DNA of 42,988 nucleotides from Bacteroidales bacterium (GTDB lineage Bacteria > Bacteroidota > Bacteroidia > Bacteroidales > PWNQ01). Numbering within the stretch: the stretch's first letter is position 1; each line of letters starts with the position of its first letter. The stretch covers positions 1-42,988 of the forward strand of contig JAIPAE010000006.1 in the NCBI GenBank assembly GCA_021740245.1. The letters are read 5' to 3'. The translations under genes were made by a program, and so were the position numbers. Shown in pieces: positions 36,582 to 42,988 of this stretch. A model generated the notes under the pieces. The model worked only from the letters and a program-made list of their open reading frames with translations. It was not told where the DNA came from and ran no database searches.

Positions 36582-37445
36582 TCATTGGTTTGCAAAATTC
36601 CCATTCTTTTCTTTCATCATTAAAGAAAAAATTTGGATTAAAACTTTATCTCTTTTTTCATTTTGCCTTTCCATAGCAATTTTTTCAGCTCTGTTAAATC
36701 CACCGGTATAATATCTTTGAAACCAAGGACCAATACTGGTAAAAGCATTAAAAAATGTGTGCCGTTTGGCAATATATAAAAAACTAGCGGCCAACCCACT
36801 ATTTAACAAAAAAGAATTAGCGGCATTAAACGCATCTCCGGCATAAAGCTGCCCAAGTCCGGGTATTACGATGCTTAATATTTTTGCGAGTTTGGGAGAT
36901 GGTCTGTTAAATTTCACGGAATTTAAAACCTTTGAAACATCGTCATAATACTCATGTCCCCGGGCAGCATTAAGAAAGTATTCTTTTGCATCATCATATT
37001 TTTTTATCTTTACATGGATAACTCCCATATAGAAGTTATATTTATCCATGAAATAATCAGAAGAATCCTGGTTTCGGGCTGAAAAAACTTTTATCAAAGC
37101 CTTTTGGGGCTCATCTAAAAGAAGATGACAAAAAGCAATTTTATAAAGATGCTCATTATAAGCACTATCGCTATTTGTTGTGTTTAAAGAAACATCGTAA
37201 AAAAACAAACTTTCTTTGTAATTTCCGTTCATTAATTCACTTTTTGCAATTTTGGGATAAACATAAGCCTGAATAGAATCATCTCCAAAAAAAGCAACCC
37301 GTTTATATAGCTTAGCAGCCTCTTCAAAGTTGTCCAGGGCAAACATATTATCACCCAGCTCCACTGTTTCTTTTTGTGTTTGTGCAGAAACGCTGCAAGC
37401 AAAAGCAAAAAGACTAAATGCTATTATAGAAAACGCCTTGTACAC
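36582..37445 (-). CDS. Exported TPR protein with C-terminal PGLGQLYAG membrane region
   Basis: The 287-aa protein has a signal peptide (MYKAFSIIAFSLFAFACSVSA, then Q). TPR-like repeats fill about 25-175 (NMFALDNFEEAAKLYKRVAF, NGNYKESLFFYDVSLNT, IKKYDDAKEYFLNAAR). The C-terminal part begins with KILSIVIPGLGQLYAGD and includes hydrophobic stretches and YYTGGFNRAEKIA. The same layout, with the motif ILSxVxPGxGxxYxG, occurs in the next gene upstream, so the two look like paralogues. It overlaps that gene by 32 bp. The PGxGxxYxG motif resembles that of small membrane families such as DUF5683; role unknown. Confidence 0.68.
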   Translation of the reverse strand: MYKAFSIIAFSLFAFACSVSAQTQKETVELGDNMFALDNFEEAAKLYKRVAFFGDDSIQAYVYPKIAKSELMNGNYKESLFFYDVSLNTTNSDSAYNEHLYKIAFCHLLLDEPQKALIKVFSARNQDSSDYFMDKYNFYMGVIHVKIKKYDDAKEYFLNAARGHEYYDDVSKVLNSVKFNRPSPKLAKILSIVIPGLGQLYAGDAFNAANSFLLNSGLAASFLYIAKRHTFFNAFTSIGPWFQRYYTGGFNRAEKIAMERQNEKRDKVLIQIFSLMMKEKNGNFANQ

Positions 37446-38262
37446 TTTCCCGGATTCTGTTTTTATTATTGAAATTATAGCGATTTGCGGCTTTTACACT
37501 ACCATGAATATTTCCGAAATAAAATCCGACACCAATTGCACCAAATATCCAGCCATATACGCTTTCAGTGCCATATTTTTCAAATCCTTTGTAGGATTGA
37601 TACGCCGAAGAACTAACCATAATCAGTGATATTAATCCATTTTCCCAATTTCCCGTATAAACTTTCCCTGCTCCAGGCAAAACTGTTGATAATATACCAC
37701 TTAATAAAGGACTTTTATATTTTAGGTTCTCGCCTTGCTCTGATAATTTCATTAACGATTTGAATTCAGGTCTATTGAAATCATGGTTATCACTGAGCAA
37801 TTCGCGGGCCCTTTCATATTTATCATTTAGCAGAAGTATTGTTGAGGAAAGCAATATTTTATCGTCTGATCTCAAAACAGGATTTTCAGAAATATCCTTT
37901 ATCCATATTGTATCAGCTTTATCAAGTATTCTAAGTATATAAACTTCTTTAGCAATATCCGGTGACTGTTTATAGGGTTTATCCCACAAATTATCCATAC
38001 GTTCTAAAGCAGATTCGGTTTTCCCTGCTTTTCTGTATGCTTTAACCAAACGAAGTTTTATGTTGTCTTCTTCTGAATACTTAAAAATAAACCGTTCAAA
38101 TTCAGATATTGCCTGTTTATAATCGCCAGATTGATATAAATAGTTAGCATACTTTAATGTATGTGTGCTATCAAATAAATCCTGGCTGTTCACTGTACGG
38201 GCAAAAATTAGAAGAATGCTGAAAATAATGATTAAAATCTTAAAGCTCTTCATACTGCGCAT
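37414..38262 (-). CDS. Exported TPR protein with C-terminal PGAGKVYTG membrane region
   Basis: The 282-aa protein has a signal peptide (MKSFKILIIIFSILLIFART, cleaved near NSQ). Starting at that Met (38253) instead of 38262 is equally plausible. TPR-like helices fill about 30-165 (NYLYQSGDYKQAISEFERFI, KAYRKAGKTESALERMDNLW). The C-terminal region has GILSTVLPGAGKVYTGNWEN, then hydrophobic segments and GNIHGSVKAANRYN, which lines up with YTGGFNRAEKIAMERQN in the downstream neighbour. It overlaps the yidD-like gene by about 20 bp and the next gene by 32 bp, so the three are probably translated together. Function unknown. Confidence 0.68.
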   Translation of the reverse strand: MRSMKSFKILIIIFSILLIFARTVNSQDLFDSTHTLKYANYLYQSGDYKQAISEFERFIFKYSEEDNIKLRLVKAYRKAGKTESALERMDNLWDKPYKQSPDIAKEVYILRILDKADTIWIKDISENPVLRSDDKILLSSTILLLNDKYERARELLSDNHDFNRPEFKSLMKLSEQGENLKYKSPLLSGILSTVLPGAGKVYTGNWENGLISLIMVSSSAYQSYKGFEKYGTESVYGWIFGAIGVGFYFGNIHGSVKAANRYNFNNKNRIRESVQGVFYNSI

Positions 38263-38641
38263 TTCTTACCGGATCAATTAAAAGTCCGTTTTGTTTGTCA
38301 ATTTTATATTCTGCCGGCCTTAAACCATTACAACGTGTAAGGCGATCGAGAGAATCCATGATACCATTTATTAACCCTTGTTTTTTAATTGATTGAATAG
38401 CATATTCCGAACAAGAAGGTGTAAAAACGCATGAATGATAATCCTGGGAAGAAACAAGTATCTTGTATAGTGAAAATAAGTTGCTTAAAACGCCCTGGCT
38501 TTCTTTCAATCTTTTGAAAGGAGAAACATGTTCGGATTGTTTTTCGTGTTGATCTTGCAATAGTTCTAATTCATTAAACGTTTGAGAATAGCCAAAACTT
38601 ATACTACCTAATGCCAGGATTATAATTATACATTTCTTCAT
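38240..38641 (-). CDS. yidD: YidD-like protein with an N-terminal signal peptide
   Basis: The 133-aa protein contains the YidD core (FTPSCSEYAIQSIKKQGLI, SLDRLTRCNGLRP), including the conserved Cys of PSCSEY and of TRCN. Ordinary YidD is 70-85 aa, cytoplasmic, attached to the inner membrane and aids YidC; it has no signal peptide and lies near rpmH-rnpA-yidC. This one has a signal sequence (MKKCIIIILALGSISFGYSQ) and a linker of about 50 residues before the core, and sits among genes for exported proteins. Its role is thus likely periplasmic or outer-envelope. It overlaps the upstream gene end by 38 bp. Confidence 0.78.
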   Translation of the reverse strand: MKKCIIIILALGSISFGYSQTFNELELLQDQHEKQSEHVSPFKRLKESQGVLSNLFSLYKILVSSQDYHSCVFTPSCSEYAIQSIKKQGLINGIMDSLDRLTRCNGLRPAEYKIDKQNGLLIDPVRNAQYEEL

Positions 38642-39299
38642 TGTTGGTGTTATTTATAATGATATCCGATAACTTGACCATTTGGTATATTTTTTTATTC
38701 TCAGAGTACATGATTTGTACTATTTCTGTGGGAACGCTCAAACCTTTAACTGTAGTATACTTTCTAAAAAACTGGCGGCTCATTATTTCATCATCCGGAG
38801 ATTTCATCACTACTCCATAAAGCTTATTATTAATAGTTGATGTCAGAATGTTACCTAATACTCCGACATTCGAAGGAGGAACCCATGTAGTAATAACCAT
38901 ATCTTCCTCTTTTTCGGTGCTTTCAATGCTATAATTGCTTTGACCTAAGCCAAAATCACTGAGACTACCTTCTAAAACCAGGTGGAATACTGTAGACTTG
39001 ACATACGGATTAACGGACATCTGGTGGGAAAACAAATTATCTTTATAAACACGTGTTACCGTATCCTCTGAAACCCAAACTTCGGGTTCGGGGAAACGAA
39101 TATCATAAACTAAAATTCCCGTGTTTTTATCATAGTAAACACGCCCTAATGTTAAACTTCCTTTTTCTTCGTCCTTTGTTTTGGATTTAATAGAAAACTC
39201 AGCTTCGAACCTGAAAAAAAACTGCCCATAGGCTATTGTAGTATTTAAAAAAATAAAAAATAATACAATACCTATGAGCCGTAATTTCTTAATGTTCAT
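38604..39299 (-). CDS. Exported LolA/LolB-like beta-rich protein, function unknown
   Basis: The Met at 39299 gives a normal signal peptide (MNIKKLRLIGIVLFFIFLNT, cleaved near AYGQ) and 231 aa; a start at 39350 would add 17 residues and overlap the gene upstream. The mature part alternates hydrophobic and polar residues in beta-strand style (FFRFEAEFSIKSKTKDEEKG, SLTLGRVYYDKNTGILVYDI, GLSVPTEIVQIMYSENKKIY). This resembles outer-membrane lipoprotein-carrier folds (LolA, or DUF4292-like), which bind acyl chains. That is a fold-style guess, not a firm match. It is the second gene of the cluster. Confidence 0.55.
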   Translation of the reverse strand: MNIKKLRLIGIVLFFIFLNTTIAYGQFFFRFEAEFSIKSKTKDEEKGSLTLGRVYYDKNTGILVYDIRFPEPEVWVSEDTVTRVYKDNLFSHQMSVNPYVKSTVFHLVLEGSLSDFGLGQSNYSIESTEKEEDMVITTWVPPSNVGVLGNILTSTINNKLYGVVMKSPDDEIMSRQFFRKYTTVKGLSVPTEIVQIMYSENKKIYQMVKLSDIIINNTNNEEMYNYNPGIR

Positions 39300-39312
39300 C
39301 TTAATGAAGTAA

Positions 39313-39762
39313 TTATATTGCTGATGCTGAGCTAACGATCCATGAAACATAAGCTACATAAGCTAGTGCATAGACTGCTCCTCCTGCAAGACATCCCCAC
39401 AGCGCTTTTTTGGTTTCATCCGTATCTTCCGTTACAAAGTAAACAACACCAATTCCGGTTGCACTAAGGCAAAATCCCCATACAAAACTTGGAATTCCCA
39501 ATGGTGGTTTACCGCGACGGTAATAATTCATAAGATCAGGTGAGGCTGAAACATTTGCAATTAAACTATTGTCAGTTACTTCCAACATAGAATAAGTACT
39601 GTTTGTCTTAGAAACATGTGTTTCCAACTTGCTCAGCTCGGCAAATTCTTCATTTACTGCTTCTTCATCATACTCGAATAGATCTTTCTTCGAAGATGCA
39701 AATGCATTAAACGTACCCATAATAAATATGGCAGTTAATGCAAGAAGTACGAACTTTTTCAT
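39313..39762 (-). CDS. Small exported protein with two C-terminal membrane segments
   Basis: The 149-aa protein starts with a signal peptide (MKKFVLLALTAIFIMGTFNA, cleaved near FAS). An acidic stretch follows (DLFEYDEEAVNEEFAEL). The C-terminal half has two hydrophobic segments, at about 91-110 (PSFVWGFCLSATGIGVVYFV) and 121-147 (LWGCLAGGAVYALAYVAYVS). I do not recognise the family. It is the first gene of the six-gene cluster, directly behind a -7 element. Confidence 0.6.
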   Translation of the reverse strand: MKKFVLLALTAIFIMGTFNAFASSKKDLFEYDEEAVNEEFAELSKLETHVSKTNSTYSMLEVTDNSLIANVSASPDLMNYYRRGKPPLGIPSFVWGFCLSATGIGVVYFVTEDTDETKKALWGCLAGGAVYALAYVAYVSWIVSSASAI

Positions 39763-39807
39763 GGTAATTTTTTTAATTAGACATTAATGATTTGTTTTCT
39801 GTTATAA

Positions 39808-39815
39808 CAAAAATA
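39808..39815 (-). promoter_or_regulatory. -7 element of the YidD/TPR cluster
   Basis: On the minus strand this is TATTTTTG, matching TAnnTTTG, 46 nt before the start at 39762. The -33 position reads GTGG rather than TTTG, so the upstream element is weak. Confidence 0.45.
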
Positions 39816-40544
39816 CAAAATAATATTAACTAACCACGACTATTTTTTAATAAAAAAAACACAAAAATATTTTAAGTGCATAAAACATATTATAAACCTT
39901 TGCATGCATGTGTTTATACAACATATTTTAGAATAATTATAAATTAGCTTTCTTGATAAGGCATTACAGAGAAGTACAGAAACGGCATGCTGATATATTG
40001 AAGTTATTAGAAACTACATAAATTATTTTTACAATATAATAAAGCAGAAATCTGCTCTAAGCTGCCTTATTCATGGTTACGCAACATGCTTTAAATCTGC
40101 GAGTTGTTTTTCAGGGAATTCAATTCTCTGTTTTTTGAATTTATCCTGTTGCTGTTCCTTGTTAATACAACAGTAGTAAAGTCTGCTGGATTAGAATTGC
40201 GGAAAAATGATGATTTTAATTTGCTATTTACAGCATTAAACATGATGTGTTTTTTTATAAGGAAAGGAGCACTTGTTGAGGGACTGTATTATTCATTCAT
40301 TAAGTTTAGTTCAGAGGCAAGGTGTCGAGAGCTGCAGACATAATGAACTATTTCAAGATTTTCGCTCCACTCCTACTCTTTGTACCATTTAGCTTTACCT
40401 TCGGTGGGGCAGCATATGGACTGAAATTAATACACTCATAAAAATAAACAAAATGAGTACTTTAAGAAGTATTGACTTGCCTGATAATCTATATAATATA
40501 TTTATTTTGTATTTTTATGAATAATCCAGGCAGGCTAAGGTATT
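39816..40544. other. Gene-free region upstream of the YidD/TPR cluster
   Basis: This AT-rich gap between the cluster promoter and the thiL stop contains a repeat copy (40295-40436) and a small palindrome, AGCAGA-AA-TCTGCT (40043-40056). An open frame at 40104-40343 on the plus strand starts with TTG and runs into the repeat; it has no recognisable protein features. I see nothing else. Confidence 0.55.
40295..40436. repeat. Palindromic repeat element, degenerate copy 1
   Basis: This copy matches the element at 41691-41810 in several blocks: ATTAAGTTTAG against ATAAGTTTAGG, GCAAGGTGTCGAGAGC against GCAAGGCGTCGAAAGC, ACTATTTCAA against TCTATTTCAA, and CTGAAATTAATACACTC against CTGAAATTATTGCACTC. 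It is somewhat longer and its inner pairing is weaker, as expected of an older copy. It lies downstream of thiL. Confidence 0.6.
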
Positions 40545-41591
40545 TTATAATCTTTTGTTTAACAATGCATCCCAACCCTGAGCTTTAATAGGATTAACAG
40601 ATTGATCCCTTGCGATGAGGTTGACACCGGCATTACGTTCTTTTATGTAGCCAACAACAGCAAAAGCTGGATTATCTTTAATCTTGTCATAATCGCTTTG
40701 GCTGATCGTAAACAACAATTCATAATCTTCACCCCCATTCATAGCTATAGTTGTGGGGTCCAGTTTCATTTCCTCAGCTATTTTTCCTGTTTGATGATCA
40801 ATGGGTAGCTTTTCTTCAATAATATCAGCCCCTGTGTCAGAGTTCTCACAAATATGCAGTATTTCAGATGCTAATCCATCAGAAATATCTATCATTGCAG
40901 TCGGTTTAACATTTAACTGTTGCAAAGCTTTAATAACATCCAGACGTGGCTCTGGCTTCAACTGTCTTTCAAGTATATACTCATATCCTTGTAGATCAGG
41001 CTGAACACCTTTACTCGCTTTAAACGCCTTTTTTTCACGTTCCAACACCATAAGTCCGGCATACGCAGCTCCCAATGTTCCACTCACACAAATCAAATCA
41101 TTTTCTTTTGCCCCTGACCGATAGACAATATTATCAGCCATAACCTGCCCAATCACTGCTACAGAAATAACCAACCCGTAGCGCGAAGTTGTAGTGTCAC
41201 CACCAACCAAATCAACGCCATAGGTTTCGCATGCCAGTTTTATTCCCTTGTATAATTCGTCCAGTGCTTCAACAGTATATCGACTGGAAATAGCCAGGCT
41301 AATTGTCACTTGTTTGGGCATTCCGTTCATTGCTGCAATATCCGAAAGATTTACTACTACAGCTTTATAGCCAAGATGTTTAAGAGGTGAATACGTAATA
41401 TCAAAATGAACTCCTTCCACAAGCATATCTGTAGAAATCAGTGTTTGATAAATTCCATTATTTATCACTGCTGCATCATCACCCGATCCAAAAATAGTGC
41501 TTTTATCTTTTATTTCCACATCTTTCATCAGATGATCAATCAGCCCGAACTCTCCTAATTCTGTCAGTGGTGTCGTACTGTTATCTCCCAT
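40545..41591 (-). CDS. thiL: Thiamine-monophosphate kinase
   Basis: ThiL phosphorylates thiamine monophosphate to thiamine diphosphate with ATP, the last step of cofactor synthesis. From the Met at 41591 the protein is 348 aa and begins MGDNSTTPLTELGEFGLI, matching the family. A longer frame to 41675 would start upstream of the promoter. Family motifs seen are GSGDDAAV, STDMLVEGVHFD, VVNLSDIAAMNG, GGDTT, DISDGLASE and GGEDYELLF, the metal- and nucleotide-binding acidic sites of the AIR-synthase-like fold. It is a single gene flanked by two copies of a palindromic repeat. Confidence 0.95.
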   Translation of the reverse strand: MGDNSTTPLTELGEFGLIDHLMKDVEIKDKSTIFGSGDDAAVINNGIYQTLISTDMLVEGVHFDITYSPLKHLGYKAVVVNLSDIAAMNGMPKQVTISLAISSRYTVEALDELYKGIKLACETYGVDLVGGDTTTSRYGLVISVAVIGQVMADNIVYRSGAKENDLICVSGTLGAAYAGLMVLEREKKAFKASKGVQPDLQGYEYILERQLKPEPRLDVIKALQQLNVKPTAMIDISDGLASEILHICENSDTGADIIEEKLPIDHQTGKIAEEMKLDPTTIAMNGGEDYELLFTISQSDYDKIKDNPAFAVVGYIKERNAGVNLIARDQSVNPIKAQGWDALLNKRL

Positions 41592-41610
41592 AATAATGCG
41601 TTTTATCAGG

Positions 41611-41618
41611 CAAAGATA
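41611..41618 (-). promoter_or_regulatory. -7 element upstream of thiL
   Basis: On the minus strand this is TATCTTTG, matching TAnnTTTG, 19 nt before the Met at 41591. It rules out the longer upstream start. No TTTG -33 box was found. Confidence 0.5.
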
Positions 41619-41690
41619 ATACATGAAATGGAAAGAACTATTGATACCCGTTATTTCTAAACAAGAGACCAACAAAGCCTGTATTAATCA

Positions 41691-41810
41691 TGCAATAAGT
41701 TTAGGTCAATGCAAGGCGTCGAAAGCCACAGACATTGTGTTCTATTTCAAAGTTTACCCTGTATTTATCGGCGGCTTTCGCAACGCAGCAGATAGCCTGA
41801 AATTATTGCA
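41691..41810. repeat. Palindromic repeat element, copy 2
   Basis: This is a 120-bp imperfect palindrome. The ends TGCAATAAGTTTAGG and CCTGAAATTATTGCA are inverted repeats (13 of 15 pair). Inside, GCGTCGAAAGCC pairs with GGCTTTCGCAACGC except for a 2-nt bulge. About 45 bp separate the inner arms. There is no open frame of interest. It lies between thiL and sufB. The structure suits a MITE/REPIN-like element or a transcribed hairpin. Confidence 0.65.
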
Positions 41811-42028
41811 CTCGTAAAAAATAAATAAAAATATTGTTTTATCTGTATACTCGTGTTATGCATTGATATATAGCTAAATGTAACTTTTTATTTATTTTTT
41901 TATGAATAGTACAGGAAAGAATAATCTTTGGAATATAAATAAAAGTCCTTCTATAAAACCAATAAATGTATGGCAAACTATTTATGCCTACAATTGTTGA
42001 CTTAATGCATTATAGAAAGCAAAGAAAG

Positions 42029-42060
42029 CTTGCAAATGCAGGTTTTCTTTTCTACTTTTG
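42029..42060 (+). promoter_or_regulatory. Promoter of sufB
   Basis: CTTG (42029-42032), then 20 nt, then TACTTTTG (42053-42060) fits the Bacteroidota consensus, 45 nt before the sufB ATG. The rest of 41811-42028 is AT-rich with nothing evident. Confidence 0.6.
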
Positions 42061-42105
42061 TGCACTAATTTTAATTTAATCTAAATAACGCATTTTTTAA
42101 AGCGT

Positions 42106-42988
42106 ATGGAAGAAAAGAATAACAAAAAAGAACATCAGGACAAGGTATTGAATGAGATGACAAATTCAGATTACAAATATGGATTTGTAACTGACATTGA
42201 AACTGATACTATTCCACATGGGTTGAATGAAAATGTGATACATCAGATTTCTAAAAAGAAAGATGAGCCCGAATGGTTATTAGACTACCGTTTGGATGCC
42301 TTTCATAAATTCATGAACATGCCCCAGCCTAACTGGGCACACCTGAAAATTCCACCAATTGATTTTCAGAATATTGTTTATTACTCAGCTCCAAAGACAA
42401 AACCCAAATATGAAAGTCTTGATGAGATAGACCCTGAATTGCTGGATACTTTCAACAAGCTTGGGATTCCATTAGAAGAACAGAAAGCTCTTTCAGGAGT
42501 TGCTGTTGACGCGGTTTTCGACAGTGTTTCTGTTAAAACTACCTTTCAGGATACCCTTGAAGAAAAAGGGATAGTTTTTTGTTCATTCAGCGAAGCTGTT
42601 CAAAAATATCCCAATTTAGTGCGTAAACATCTGGGAAGTGTTGTTCCATCGAACGATAATTATTTCGCAGCATTAAATTCAGCTGTTTTTTCCGATGGCT
42701 CTTTTTGTTATATCCCTAAAGGGGTGAGAAGTCCAGTGGAATTATCCACTTACTTCAGGATCAATGCAGCGAATACCGGTCAGTTTGAACGCACTTTAAT
42801 AGTAGCAGAAGATGATAGTTATGTCAGCTATCTGGAAGGATGCACTGCTCCTCAGCGAGATGAGAACCAGCTTCATGCAGCAATTGTAGAAATTGTTGCC
42901 ATGAAAGGGGCAGAAGTTAAATATTCTACTGTTCAGAACTGGTTCCCGGGAGACAAAGAAGGCAAAGGTGGTATATATAACTTTGTTA
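42106..42988 (+). CDS. sufB: Fe-S cluster assembly protein SufB (partial, 3' end outside window)
   Basis: SufB is the scaffold subunit of the SufBCD complex on which Fe-S clusters are built in the cytoplasm. The first 294 codons are present and the frame is open to the window edge. Residues include [77 protein letters not shown] and [18 protein letters not shown], all standard for SufB. The missing part should hold about 180-200 residues. sufC, sufD and sufS would be expected just beyond the window, supplying the Fe-S enzymes seen here (SdhB and the fused dehydrogenase). Confidence 0.96.
   Translation, partial: MEEKNNKKEHQDKVLNEMTNSDYKYGFVTDIETDTIPHGLNENVIHQISKKKDEPEWLLDYRLDAFHKFMNMPQPNWAHLKIPPIDFQNIVYYSAPKTKPKYESLDEIDPELLDTFNKLGIPLEEQKALSGVAVDAVFDSVSVKTTFQDTLEEKGIVFCSFSEAVQKYPNLVRKHLGSVVPSNDNYFAALNSAVFSDGSFCYIPKGVRSPVELSTYFRINAANTGQFERTLIVAEDDSYVSYLEGCTAPQRDENQLHAAIVEIVAMKGAEVKYSTVQNWFPGDKEGKGGIYNFV

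Noticed and set aside
40104-40343. 79-codon plus-strand open frame as a gene
   Set aside because: It begins with TTG without a ribosome-binding site or promoter, runs into a repeat element, and the product has no recognisable protein features.
40295-41810. thiL and its flanking repeats as a composite transposon
   Set aside because: The repeats are about 130 bp, carry no transposase frame, are in the same orientation and are quite diverged; thiL is a core gene in its ordinary form.
1-42988. tRNA genes, CRISPR arrays, prophage or integrase signals
   Set aside because: None was found on reading both strands; no regularly spaced repeats and no phage or transposase proteins occur.

Overview
The window is a stretch of AT-rich chromosome from a member of the Bacteroidota, probably class Bacteroidia. 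Four things point there: three secreted proteins end in type IX secretion (T9SS) or gliding-type C-terminal domains; the lipoprotein GldH lies next to the PSP1/RicT gene; succinate/fumarate oxidoreductase has the single-subunit b558-type anchor; and most genes follow a TAnnTTTG -7 element, the Bacteroidota sigma factor signature. A perfect TTTG-N19-TAnnTTTG promoter precedes sdhC. No tRNA, rRNA, CRISPR array, integrase or transposase was seen. Positions 1-233 hold no recognisable gene.

Layout. 234-3697 (-): sdhCAB operon. 3888-5729 (-): secreted protein with a gliding-type C-terminal domain. 5906-7309 (+): Xaa-Pro aminopeptidase with a strong terminator. 7442-11424 (+): ricT-gldH-PBP1A, overlapping or tightly spaced. 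11564-14797 (+): a very large fused flavin/iron-sulfur dehydrogenase behind a CRP/FNR-like palindrome. 15035-16690 (+): acyl-CoA synthetase. 16861-19609 (+): yceD-rpmF-plsX-fabH. 19808-23200 (+): gatE-gatD, the Glu-tRNA(Gln) amidotransferase type classically considered archaeal. 23336-29127 (+): a compact four-gene envelope operon made of a lytic-transglycosylase-like LysM protein whose catalytic Glu is Gln, two SGNH hydrolases and an MBOAT acyltransferase. 29391-30464 (+): T9SS cargo. 30597-31739 (+): iron alcohol dehydrogenase. 31767-35016 (-): dCMP deaminase and a 918-aa BNR/sortilin-like T9SS cargo. 35627-39762 (-): six genes for exported or membrane proteins, including a YidD-like protein with its own signal peptide and two related TPR/PGxGxxYxG proteins. 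40545-41591 (-): thiL, flanked by two copies of a 120-140 bp imperfect palindrome. 42106-end (+): sufB, cut by the window edge.

How the parts fit. Much of the window is core metabolism: respiratory succinate/fumarate chemistry, phospholipid and fatty-acid initiation, thiamine, dCMP and Fe-S assembly. The accessory interest lies in three blocks. GatDE implies tRNA-dependent Gln-tRNA formation, or an alternative use of archaeal-type subunits. The MBOAT/SGNH/LysM operon looks like a wall-glycan or exopolysaccharide O-acetylation system. The YidD/TPR cluster is probably an undescribed envelope module. Functions are inferred from motifs read by eye; no database search was possible.
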